Source: Paraburkholderia lacunae (GTDB taxonomy: Bacteria > Pseudomonadota > Gammaproteobacteria > Burkholderiales > Burkholderiaceae). From it: a DNA stretch of 64,000 nucleotides. Below the pieces are notes generated by a model. The model searched no databases and was not told the DNA's origin. It saw only the letters and a program-made list of their open reading frames with translations. The translations under genes and the position numbers were made by a program. Positions 7,434 through 15,473 of this stretch are shown one piece after another. Position 1 is the first letter of the stretch. Each line of letters opens with the position of its first letter. The stretch covers positions 53,480 to 117,479 of the forward strand of contig NZ_QHKS01000026.1 of the NCBI RefSeq assembly GCF_003353175.1, read 5' to 3'.

Positions 7434-8813
7434 TCAGGACTGGGCCCAGTGCGGTGCGCCGTGCAGCGCGGCCTGCCAGTCGTCGATCACCTTGCGCGGG
7501 ATGGCGCGCGTGCGGCAGTGCATGGCGTCGGTGCCCAGCCACGGGAACTCCGGCTTGCCTTCGATGCCAACGATCGTGTAGCCGGGCAGCGCCTCCCTGT
7601 AGACACTGAGCGCGTCGCGGTCATACTGCTCGTAGCCTTTGCCCGACAGCGGCACGTAGACATGCTGGTTCAGTATCAGACTATTGGTGTAGGCCGCGCT
7701 GGTGGCCGGCGTGTCCGCGCTGGCGACGTAGCTGTCCTGGCACAGGACGCGGTAGACCTTGAAGCCTTCGTTGGCGAACGAGGCGGCGATGGCGTCGAAG
7801 GCCTGATTGGTTTTCTCGTCCTGAGAGGACGCGATCAACACCTTGTCTTGCGCGAGGAACTTGCCCCAGCAATCGATATGGCCGATGTAGGTGCCGGTCG
7901 GGTCGCTCAGCACGTGGTAGGTGCTGATGCCCATGAAACGGTTCAGCTGGCCGAGGATGTATTCCATGCGCTTGGCCACCACCTCTTCGCACTGGCCGTC
8001 CTTGCCGCCCGGCAGTTCGTTCTGCGTGGCGGCGAGGTAGGACGACGCCACCACGCCCCGGCCGTTGACCATGTAATTGCCGCCGACGTTGAGCAAGCCG
8101 AGGTAGTACCAGTCGTGCACGGCGATCTGCGGCAGCTTTTTGTCGCCGGGCCATTTGGCCTTGTTCCATTTGCGGATCGGGCCGTTGATGAAGTCCGACA
8201 GCTTGACTGCGCTGTAGTCGTCGTTGGGACGGAAGATGCCCAGCCCCTCCATCGGATTGACGTTCTCGGCCCCCTCGACGAGCCCTACGGCGCCGCCACC
8301 CAGCGTGGTATAGGTGTGCTTGGCGATGGCGTAGGTATCGGCCTTGCGATCGTGCACCCACCACGGACCGTAGTCGCGGGTCCAGAAGGTGTCGGTGTCC
8401 CAGCCGACCAGATGCAGATGCTCGGGGTCGAACTTGAGCGACAACTGGTCGGCTGTCTGCTGCAAATCGCGCAAGATGGGGTCGCGCTGATCGAGGTCGG
8501 CGCACATGACGAAGATGTGGACCGGCCTGGCGGTGTCGTTCTGCTGCATGCGCACGATCAGCTCGTTCGGAATGCCAAACGAGCGTGGACCGCCGGGTGG
8601 CTCCTGGCTGTGGCCGGTTGGCGGCGGCACGGTGCCGGGGTACGCAATCAGGACGGCGCCCATATCGGCGAATTCCGGTACGGCGGTCACTGGCGACGGC
8701 GTGTCGTTGTGATAGATCTTGCTGGGCGGCGGGCGCTCGCAGCCGGTGCGGGCAAGGAAGTAAGCGGCGAGCTGTTCTGGGCTGGGGCGATTCAACAACT
8801 GGTGGTCTGACAT
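7434..8813 (-). CDS. Peptidyl-arginine deiminase / agmatine deiminase family protein
   Basis: 459 residues from the ATG at 8813, chosen because GGAG lies eight bases upstream; the longer frame reading to 8861 has no site. Family signatures of the guanidine-modifying penteins are all present: FWTRDYGPWW with its Asp, the LLNVGGNYM loop, HIDCWGKF with His and Asp, and the late GTDAMHCRTR loop carrying the nucleophilic Cys. These predict hydrolysis of a guanidino group, as in agmatine to N-carbamoylputrescine plus ammonia. The protein is about 90-100 residues longer than typical agmatine deiminases, with extra sequence between about residues 30 and 230, so the true substrate may differ. It is the first gene of a two- or three-gene minus-strand unit with the PSD-like decarboxylase. 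No signal peptide is seen. Confidence 0.85.
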   Translation of the reverse strand: MSDHQLLNRPSPEQLAAYFLARTGCERPPPSKIYHNDTPSPVTAVPEFADMGAVLIAYPGTVPPPTGHSQEPPGGPRSFGIPNELIVRMQQNDTARPVHIFVMCADLDQRDPILRDLQQTADQLSLKFDPEHLHLVGWDTDTFWTRDYGPWWVHDRKADTYAIAKHTYTTLGGGAVGLVEGAENVNPMEGLGIFRPNDDYSAVKLSDFINGPIRKWNKAKWPGDKKLPQIAVHDWYYLGLLNVGGNYMVNGRGVVASSYLAATQNELPGGKDGQCEEVVAKRMEYILGQLNRFMGISTYHVLSDPTGTYIGHIDCWGKFLAQDKVLIASSQDEKTNQAFDAIAASFANEGFKVYRVLCQDSYVASADTPATSAAYTNSLILNQHVYVPLSGKGYEQYDRDALSVYREALPGYTIVGIEGKPEFPWLGTDAMHCRTRAIPRKVIDDWQAALHGAPHWAQS

Positions 8814-9013
8814 GTCCATCTCCGCATGGGTGAGTGGAAAAACAGCGCCTATGTCGATCAAATCGTAATTCCCGGGTGACTGGAATATAGTCCGAAGAAA
8901 GCCGATGGATTATCTGAATTGAATACTTTTAGATATCTTTTTTCCCTGGGTAAATGGCCAATACGTGGATGCCGTTATCCGTCGCGGGCTCGGATTCTGC
9001 ACTCAAATCAGAT

Positions 9014-9475
9014 TCATGCAATTCGCATTAAAAGTAACCGACCGACCACGACCGTTCTTGACAGCGTGTTGATATCGAACAGATGAAGGCAGCGTGTCGA
9101 GAACTGTGTCCGGCGATTCAAGGGGCCGCTCCACTTCCCGGCCTTGTCCACCGCGCGATAGAGATACTTCCACTGGCCGCCCACCTTGATGTAGGTTTCA
9201 TTGACCCGCCAGCTTTTGCCGACCGGACGTTTGTGCTTGCGAAAAGCTTTCTCAAACAACGGCACGAGCTTGATCACCCAGCGATGTACGGTCGAATGAT
9301 CAACCTCGAAACTGCGTTCAGCCATCGTTTCCTCGAGGTTTCGCAAGCTCAGCGAGTAGGCCACGTGCCATCGCACACACAGCAAAATCACGTCCAACGG
9401 GTAGTGCAGCCGTTTGAGCACCCTGGCGATGCCGGGCGGCAATGTCGTTAGCGGCTTCTTTGTCATCACTGTCAT
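9014..9475 (-). pseudogene. IS6-family transposase remnant
   Basis: 153 residues; only the first ~110 are transposase-like (FKR-type start replaced by RVLKRLHYPLDVILLCVRW, then LSLRNLEETMAERSFEVDHS, VDHSTVHRWVIKLVP, WRVNETYIKVGGQWKYLYRAVDKAG). Two defects show it is dead. The first catalytic acidic residue, normally WRVDETY, is Asn (codon AAT), and the sequence leaves the family after DKAGK, so the second and third DDE residues are absent. The last ~45 residues are unrelated sequence fused by the truncation. It marks the boundary of a lower-GC patch. Confidence 0.8.
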
Positions 9476-9535
9476 CGTGGCCGCCAGCAGTTTGCGTCCG
9501 TCAATTTCACTTCAACGCCTTATTGCGACAGAGCC
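9014..9535 (-). mobile_element. Truncated IS6-family insertion sequence
   Basis: One end is preserved: the 15-base terminal motif GGCTCTGTCGCAATA, read on the minus strand at 9535-9521, matches the start typical of IS6/IS26 inverted repeats. The transposase N-terminal part follows in the right orientation and spacing. The other end is missing; the element stops abruptly inside the transposase and no second terminal repeat occurs near 9000. Confidence 0.7.
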
Positions 9536-9855
9536 TGATTCAATGCGTGTGAAATTATGCGTGGTGCATCGATTCGAGAAGATGGGCGAATAGGAGTCCG
9601 ATGTGTTTGTCCGGACACTGACAAGATTCAGATGAAACGGCACGTACTGGTCAAAGGCGTGCGAGTAGAAATCCTGATGATTTGCCACCAATATAGCTAC
9701 TCCTGATTTATAAATGGAATAAATTTTCCATTTTTAAATAGATATGCAATTTTATTTGCAATTGCTGAAGTGTTCGTCTACTCTGCCTCGTGAACGCATG
9801 GGAAGCACACCCCCGGTCGTTCGACCTGTAACGACACACAGAGAAAGATGGAGAC
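9536..9855. other. AT-rich intergenic region beside the IS6 relic
   Basis: The stretch around 9690-9780 is markedly AT-rich compared with the rest of the window (runs such as TAAATGGAATAAATTTTCC). No ORF, terminator or repeat is evident. It lies between the IS end and the unrecognised ORF and probably belongs to acquired DNA. Confidence 0.4.
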
Positions 9856-10512
9856 ATGAGCCTTTGCACAGGCGAGGCCGCCGCTCAGATGTTTGCTGTT
9901 GAGCTGGCCCTCGCGGCAAAGCGCCAAGGAGACATCGTGGGAGTAGCCAGTAAGCAACTATCTGCGCATCTGGAGGACAAGGTCCAAGAGGAAGACCGCG
10001 CAGACGGGCACTTGTGCATTGAAGCGTGGTGCCAGCGCTTCCAGGGCTGTCTGGAATGCGCCGCGATTTCAGGCGTAGTGCTCGTATTCGCAGTCATCTC
10101 GGTCGACACAGGCGGCTCGAACATGTTCGCCGACCGCACGATCGTCTCCGTTGTCGGCGACTACGCGCGCACCGATCCGATCACGCGTCTGCCGTTCCAG
10201 GGCCTCGAGTTGCACGATCTGTTTGGCGGCTGGCTTGCGCATATCGGCGTCGGCCCGATGCTGAACAACGGCCAACCGTTTGTACCAAGCGTGCCGAACG
10301 TGCTTCTGTGGTGGTTCGCAGTCGCTATCACCCGCGCGTTGGTGATCGCGAAAACGTACTGCGGCGACTGGATTCCTGGCGTGGGTGGCAATGCGAGGAG
10401 CGAGCGCCAGATGCGCGTGACGACATTCTGCCGCAGACCGAACCGACCGAGTACCTCCGCGTTGTCGAGGTGCGCACGCTCTCCGGACGTTCTATCAACC
10501 TGCTTTGGCTAA
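9856..10512 (+). CDS. Unrecognised ORF, possibly degenerate
   Basis: 218 residues with no family that I recognise. The middle (about 75-160) contains hydrophobic stretches such as ECAAISGVVLVFAVISV and NVLLWWFAVAITRALVI. The last ~45 residues are Arg/Ser-rich and look like out-of-frame sequence, and a second frame is open from 10026 to 10628. The ribosome-binding site is poor (GAGAAAGATGGAGAC before the ATG). It sits in an AT-richer patch next to an IS relic, so a decayed or frameshifted gene is as likely as a functional one. Confidence 0.25.
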   Translation: MSLCTGEAAAQMFAVELALAAKRQGDIVGVASKQLSAHLEDKVQEEDRADGHLCIEAWCQRFQGCLECAAISGVVLVFAVISVDTGGSNMFADRTIVSVVGDYARTDPITRLPFQGLELHDLFGGWLAHIGVGPMLNNGQPFVPSVPNVLLWWFAVAITRALVIAKTYCGDWIPGVGGNARSERQMRVTTFCRRPNRPSTSALSRCARSPDVLSTCFG

Positions 10513-10783
10513 ATCGAACCGGACCGAGATGGTCGCGGCAGAGGTTTAAGCACTTAAACACGTTCATCGCACCGAGTCTGAAAGACCCGAAGTGCCGGCA
10601 TGGACGTTGTTGTATGAATCGCAATTGAGGGCAAAGGGGGGGCTGTGATACTGAATTCCGGCGATGCGGCCGGATTTATGTAACAACGCCACCGCATGTG
10701 AGAGGAGGAGACAAAGAACCCGATGAGCACGGATTAAGCCGAAATGTTTGCGGTTGAAAATATCTTAAATATGGAGATAAAAA

Positions 10784-10969
10784 ATGGACGTACGTCAGGA
10801 CAATATTGAAAATAAAATCATTGCCACAATCGGGCATGGCAACGCTCTCCCGCCGGATCTGTCGACACGGAAACAATCGACAGCGCTGGCCATCATAACA
10901 GACAGCCAATTCCTGGTGCCGTTTTTCGTAATGGTCATTGGAATACTGATGTTAACCGTTTTACATTAA
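10784..10969 (+). CDS. Small single-pass membrane protein upstream of the sugar transporter
   Basis: 61 residues: a polar N-terminal half (DNIENKIIATIGHGNALPPD) and one C-terminal transmembrane helix (about residues 41-60, FLVPFFVMVIGILMLTVLH). GGAGA lies eight bases before the ATG. It ends 19 bases before the GRP-type transporter and is surely co-transcribed with it. The size, topology and position suggest an accessory or assembly subunit of that carrier, although no function is known to me. Base composition is AT-richer than the neighbouring chromosome. Confidence 0.6.
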   Translation: MDVRQDNIENKIIATIGHGNALPPDLSTRKQSTALAIITDSQFLVPFFVMVIGILMLTVLH

Positions 10970-10988
10970 CGAAGAAAGGGGATAGAAC

Positions 10989-12275
10989 ATGTCTACCGCT
11001 TTGCAAAATAAGCCACCTAGCGCCTTTTCGTTACACGGACTCGGTATTGTTTGTGGCGTTACAGCCGGCATTTGGCTAGGCTCATCGGAAGCGCCCACCA
11101 AACTTGTGTCCGCAGGTTTCTCGCCCTTTGCCATCACCCTGTGCATGGTAGTGGGTGTATTCACTGCCCGCTGGACATTTCCCACTATGTTGAAAGGCAC
11201 CAGCTACGTCTTTGCGGACCTGGCGTCGAAGAAACATCTTATTGTATGGGCTTTACTCGCCGGCTGCCTGTGGGCCATTGCGAACACGCTCTCCGTTTTT
11301 GCCATTCGCGACGTCGGTCTCGCGGTCGCATTTCCCTTGTGGAATGCCAACTCTCTTATCGGCCTCATATGGGGGCGCTTCCTATTCGGTGAGTTGAAGG
11401 GAGCGAGCCGCAGCAATATCAGCAAGGTTGTGGTTGGCGCCATCGCCATCGTTATCGCAGCCATCATGCTCGGCTTCAGCACCATTCATGGAGGAGCAAT
11501 TGGGAAGCATGCAATTAGCGGAATTGCCGCGGCATTGGGCGCTAGTTTTATGTGGGGAACCATGTATATTCCCTACCGAAAAGCCTATGTAAGTGGCATG
11601 AATCCACTCTCCTTCGTTACGGCATTCACCATAGGTGAATTGGGAATGGTGCTCACCCTTACGCTCACGCTGGACGGCGGCATGAATTCTTCCGTGTTTC
11701 ATCTCCTCCAGCATCCGGGCCTGCTCTTCTGGCTCTTTCTAGGGGGCTTCGTTTGGGTCGTCGGCGACCTTTTCCAGCAGTTCGCGGCAAAATATCTTGG
11801 TATTGGCCGCGGCATTCCGCTCTCCAATACTAACCAGCTTTGGGGGCTCGCCTGGGGCGCTCTAGTTTTCGGTGAACTGGCCAAGGCCGATCTTTTCCAC
11901 ATAATGCTCGTGATCGGCGGGTCGCTCGTAATGATTATCGGAGCGATTGCCATCAGCACCGCAAAGGCTTCTGGAAAAGAGAAAGACTCCGCCGACGAAG
12001 CAGTGCTTCGTGAGTGCAACCGCTACCACCTCAATTATGAAGAGGCCATTATGGCGCAGTCCGGCGAAGAATTCGGATCGCGCAGCGAAAAACGGCGCTG
12101 GTGGGATTACGCTATCGTACTCGCCGCAACAGCGGTTTTCCTTTACCTAGGTATTCGTGCCGCCGTGCCTCCGCTGGAAGTAAATGACGCCTGGATCGTG
12201 GCTCTTGGCGCCATACTGTTCGGGAGCCTGGTGATCGGTGGATGGAGCCTGGGTCGCCGGACGCGATTTAGTTAA
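10989..12275 (+). CDS. GRP/RhaT-like sugar transporter of the drug/metabolite superfamily
   Basis: 428 residues with about ten transmembrane helices in two repeats. The core has the glucose/rhamnose-porter pattern: GIWLGSSEAPTKL in helix 1, the VAFPLWNANSLIGLIWGR segment, FMWGTMYIPYRKAY at the start of the second half, and GIPLSNTNQLWGLAWGALVFGE near the end of the core. A hydrophilic loop (about 325-375) separates the tenth helix from a further C-terminal pair of helices (about 378-425) that typical family members lack. It is preceded by the 61-residue membrane protein and followed by a hairpin terminator. It probably imports a sugar or other polyol by proton symport; the substrate is not deducible. 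Composition suggests transfer. Confidence 0.8.
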   Translation: MSTALQNKPPSAFSLHGLGIVCGVTAGIWLGSSEAPTKLVSAGFSPFAITLCMVVGVFTARWTFPTMLKGTSYVFADLASKKHLIVWALLAGCLWAIANTLSVFAIRDVGLAVAFPLWNANSLIGLIWGRFLFGELKGASRSNISKVVVGAIAIVIAAIMLGFSTIHGGAIGKHAISGIAAALGASFMWGTMYIPYRKAYVSGMNPLSFVTAFTIGELGMVLTLTLTLDGGMNSSVFHLLQHPGLLFWLFLGGFVWVVGDLFQQFAAKYLGIGRGIPLSNTNQLWGLAWGALVFGELAKADLFHIMLVIGGSLVMIIGAIAISTAKASGKEKDSADEAVLRECNRYHLNYEEAIMAQSGEEFGSRSEKRRWWDYAIVLAATAVFLYLGIRAAVPPLEVNDAWIVALGAILFGSLVIGGWSLGRRTRFS

Positions 12276-12291
12276 GCAAGGCAGATTAACC

Positions 12292-12328
12292 ATTCCTCGC
12301 CTCCTGAGGGAAGGCGAGGAATCCTGTT
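12292..12328 (+). terminator. Terminator of the transporter operon
   Basis: ATTCCTCGCC pairs perfectly with GGCGAGGAAT around an 11-base loop, starting 17 bases after the transporter stop and followed by the short T-containing tract CCTGTTG. Confidence 0.7.
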
Positions 12329-12410
12329 GCATCACCAAGCGTCGGTAGGTTCGCCGAAGAAAGCGCCCTGACCATTGACAGATAAGTGGTCGGACATCCT
12401 ATGTCAAATC

Positions 12411-12488
12411 GGTCGAAACGCTTATTCTGCGGAAGGTCTCGAAACGCTCGCCTATTCCGCTAAAGGTCGAAAACGCTTATTTCGCTAA
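12411..12488. repeat. Three imperfect direct repeats before the chemoreceptor gene
   Basis: Units at 12411-12433, 12435-12462 and 12465-12488 share the pattern GGTC(tc)GAAA-CGCTtATT-cTGCGGA or TTCGCTAAA, about 24-28 bases each. They sit 60-140 bases before the chemotaxis receptor start. They could be regulator half-sites or a small degenerate repeat. Confidence 0.6.
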
Positions 12489-12548
12489 AGAGATTCCGCG
12501 ATCTGCCGTTAAACCTGTCATCGTACAACTTTGGGTTGAGAAAGCTGC

Positions 12549-14105
12549 ATGCGAAACGTATCGGTTCGAAATAGTCTGCTGGCTGTGTTCCTGATCTTTG
12601 CCGCGATGATTGTGCTGGGCGGGGTGCTCGGTACCACCACGCTCAGTCGCGCGAACAGCAATCTCGCGCGCATCCATCAGATTGCGACGCAGGAAATTCT
12701 CGTCAACGACGGCTACAAGGATTCCACGCGCACCCGAGCCGCGCTGACGCGAGCCTACTCGGCGCTCAAGGAGCGCAACGACGAAGCGACGCGCGACTCG
12801 GCGCTGAAAAACGCCGAGACCACACTGAACCGGGCGGCCACGGAAACGGAGTCGTTTCGCAACGCGCCCGTGTTTCGTGATCAGGACGACGAGCTGAAGC
12901 GGCAGCTGATCGAAGCGTCGGTCGATCTCGCGGCGATCCTGAAGAAAGCCGCCGATGCCCTGCGTGCCGGCGACACGAACGCCTACGCCGCGATCAACGA
13001 TCGCGACATTACGGCGGCGGGCGCAGCGTATTCGGTGAAGGTCGAGAAATTCCAGAGCATGGCGAACACGCTGTCGAGCGACGCCATCGCGCAGGCCGAT
13101 CGCGAATACACGTGGGTCTTCAGCCTGGTCGTTGTTGGGGTGGGCGGTGCGCTTGCACTGATCGTCGCCACGCATTTCGCGCTGCGGCGCATCGTGACGG
13201 CTCCGCTAAAGAACGCCGCCGACCTGCTCGATCGGATCGCGGCGAACGATCTGACGGCGCGCATTCCCGAGGCGAGCGGCAATGAGATCGGTCAGCTGTT
13301 TGCGGCGATGCAACGAATGCAGCGTGGTTTGTCACAGACCGTGGCGAACGTGCGCCATAGCTGCGAGGCGATATACACCGGGGCGCGGGAGATCGCCGCG
13401 GGCAATCTCGATCTGTCGAGCCGCACGGAGCAGCAGTCCGCGGCGCTGGAAGAAACCGCGGCCAGCATGGAACAACTGACGTCGACCGTCAAACAGAACG
13501 CGGACAACGCACAGCAGGCCAGCAGACAGGCTTCGAACGCGGCGGACGTCGCGCAGGGCGGCGGCGAAGTCGTGGAGCGCGCCATCCAGACGATGAGTGC
13601 GATCAGCCAGAGTTCTCGCCGGATCGCGGAGATCACGGGGATGATCGACAGTATCGCGTTTCAGACCAATATCCTCGCGTTGAACGCGGCGGTCGAGTCG
13701 GCACGGGCGGGCGAGCAGGGACGCGGCTTCGCCGTGGTCGCCAACGAGGTGCGCGGTCTCGCGTTGCGCAGCGCCGATGCCGCGCGCGAGATCAAGGCCT
13801 TGATCGGCGCATCGGTCGAGGACGTCGCGAACGGCAATAGCCTTGTCGCCCAGGCGGGGCAGTCGATGAAGGAGATTGTCGGTGCAGTGCGCAGCGTGGC
13901 CACCATCATGAATGAAATCAAGGCGGCGACGATCGAGCAGAGCGCCGGCATCGAACAGGTTGGCCAGGCAGTGACCCAGATGGATCAGGTCACCCAGCAG
14001 AATGCCGCGCTCGTCGAACAGGCCGCGGCTGCCGCGAGCGCGCTCGAGCAGCAGGCGCAGTCGATGACGGATGCGGTGTCGGCATTTCGTCTCGGCAGTC
14101 AATAG
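12549..14105 (+). CDS. Methyl-accepting chemotaxis protein
   Basis: 518 residues in the usual transmembrane receptor order. Transmembrane helix 1 lies at about 8-30, a four-helix-bundle periplasmic sensor (about 35-185) follows, transmembrane helix 2 is at about 190-212, then a HAMP linker, and the long coiled-coil signalling domain with the hairpin tip RIAEITGMIDSIAFQTNILA, which contacts CheA and CheW. Glutamate/glutamine-rich heptads flank the tip as adaptation sites. The C-terminus (AVSAFRLGSQ) carries no CheR-tethering pentapeptide, so adaptation would rely on other receptors. No chemotaxis genes are nearby, so this is an orphan receptor. The ligand is unknown; the sensor is of the Tar-like four-helix type. 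Confidence 0.95.
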   Translation: MRNVSVRNSLLAVFLIFAAMIVLGGVLGTTTLSRANSNLARIHQIATQEILVNDGYKDSTRTRAALTRAYSALKERNDEATRDSALKNAETTLNRAATETESFRNAPVFRDQDDELKRQLIEASVDLAAILKKAADALRAGDTNAYAAINDRDITAAGAAYSVKVEKFQSMANTLSSDAIAQADREYTWVFSLVVVGVGGALALIVATHFALRRIVTAPLKNAADLLDRIAANDLTARIPEASGNEIGQLFAAMQRMQRGLSQTVANVRHSCEAIYTGAREIAAGNLDLSSRTEQQSAALEETAASMEQLTSTVKQNADNAQQASRQASNAADVAQGGGEVVERAIQTMSAISQSSRRIAEITGMIDSIAFQTNILALNAAVESARAGEQGRGFAVVANEVRGLALRSADAAREIKALIGASVEDVANGNSLVAQAGQSMKEIVGAVRSVATIMNEIKAATIEQSAGIEQVGQAVTQMDQVTQQNAALVEQAAAAASALEQQAQSMTDAVSAFRLGSQ

Positions 14106-14237
14106 GCGCTACGAATCATCAAAACATGGCGCTGGTCGAGCATTCGTTTCTCGAGCAGATCACTAGCGTCGTTCGAGGCGCCCATCGCGTGCGCTTACGT
14201 CAGGCGACTTCAATCATTTTCAAAACGGAGTGTGAGC

Positions 14238-15338
14238 ATGAACATTAAAGGTGTCCTGGGTGCAGGTGCAATCATGTTGGCTGGTGTTGCTGTGTCTTGC
14301 GCCTCGCAGGCCGCAACCTACGCATACGTATCGAATGCAGATAGCCAGGATATCTCGGTCTTCAGCCTCGACAAGTCGAGTGGCTCGCTTGCCGCCGTGG
14401 AGACTGTGGCTGTCGCCGGAACGGTGATGCCGATGACGTTTTCGCCCGACCATCTCCGGCTCTACGCCGGCCTGCGCTCGAAGCCGTATCGCGTGGTGAG
14501 CTTCGCGGTCAATCCGCTCGACGGCCGGTTGATCGAACTCGGCCGCGCACCGCTCGTGGACAGCATGGCGTATGTCTCGACGGACGCGACCGGCCGCTAC
14601 CTCTTTTCCGCGTCATACGGCGGCAACCTTCTGGCGGTGAACCGGATCGGCTCGGATGGCGTGGTCGGCGAAGTGCGGCAGACTGTCAACACCGGCCCGA
14701 TGGCGCACGCGATCCGCAGCGCCCCCGACAACCGCTACGTGTTCGCGTCGGTACTCGGCTCGGATGCCTGGCTGCGTCTGAAGTTCGACGCGTCGAACGG
14801 GCAGTTGACCGCGGACGCCGCGCCTGCGTATTCGTTGCCGCCCAAATCGGGACCGCGCCACTTCGTGTTCTCGGCCGATCATCGCTTTACGTATCTGATC
14901 GATGAACTCGACGGCAAGCTTCACGTGCTCGCCTTCGATAGCTCCCGCGACACGGTCAAGCTGGTTCAGACGGTTTCCATCCTGCCGCCCGATTTCTCGG
15001 GCGACAAGCCATGGGGAGCGGATCTTCACCTGACGCCCGACGGGCATTTCCTGTATGCATCGGAGCGCACATCGAGCACGCTCGCGGCTTACAAGGTCAG
15101 CGCGGCCTCGGGTGAGTTGACGCGCATCGGTACGTACCAGACCGAAAAACAACCGCGCGGATTCAATATCGACCCGTCGGGCAAGTACCTGCTGGCGGTG
15201 GGTCAGTTGTCGACGAACCTGAGCGCTTACCGCATCGACCGCAAGACAGGCGCGTTGAGTGCGCTTGGGCAATATCCGGTAGGTAAGGGGGCGAACTGGA
15301 TCGAAATCGTCGAGTTCGAGGGAACGAACGTCAATTGA
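14238..15338 (+). CDS. Exported lactonase-family beta-propeller protein
   Basis: 366 residues. ATG 14238 is favoured over GTG 14232, as GGAG lies seven bases before it. A clear signal peptide (KGVLGAGAIMLAGVAVSCASQA) is followed by a seven-bladed propeller of the 6-phosphogluconolactonase (Pgl/YbhE) family, with repeated blades such as YAYVSNADSQDISVFSLD, YLFSASYGGNLLAVNRI and HFLYASERTSSTLAAYKVS. Export argues against a cytosolic pentose-phosphate role; it may hydrolyse an extracellular or periplasmic lactone or serve another propeller function. It follows the chemoreceptor by about 130 bases in the same direction but with its own ribosome-binding site, and is probably transcribed separately. 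Confidence 0.85.
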   Translation: MNIKGVLGAGAIMLAGVAVSCASQAATYAYVSNADSQDISVFSLDKSSGSLAAVETVAVAGTVMPMTFSPDHLRLYAGLRSKPYRVVSFAVNPLDGRLIELGRAPLVDSMAYVSTDATGRYLFSASYGGNLLAVNRIGSDGVVGEVRQTVNTGPMAHAIRSAPDNRYVFASVLGSDAWLRLKFDASNGQLTADAAPAYSLPPKSGPRHFVFSADHRFTYLIDELDGKLHVLAFDSSRDTVKLVQTVSILPPDFSGDKPWGADLHLTPDGHFLYASERTSSTLAAYKVSAASGELTRIGTYQTEKQPRGFNIDPSGKYLLAVGQLSTNLSAYRIDRKTGALSALGQYPVGKGANWIEIVEFEGTNVN

Positions 15339-15473
15339 GATTTGGATTTCGGCGCCTCGGGTGAGTCGCCTGCGATGTTGCGCGGCACGCCGGGACAGGG
15401 TAGGTCGGAGAACGGCGAATCCGTCCTTGCCGTCCTTGCCCCGCGTGCCGAGCGTGCAGCGCGGCCAATTTGA

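Noticed and set aside
7194..8810. 538-residue plus-strand frame opposite the deiminase gene
   Set aside because: Antisense shadow with Val/Ala/Arg/His bias typical of GC-rich third positions; the minus strand carries all family motifs.
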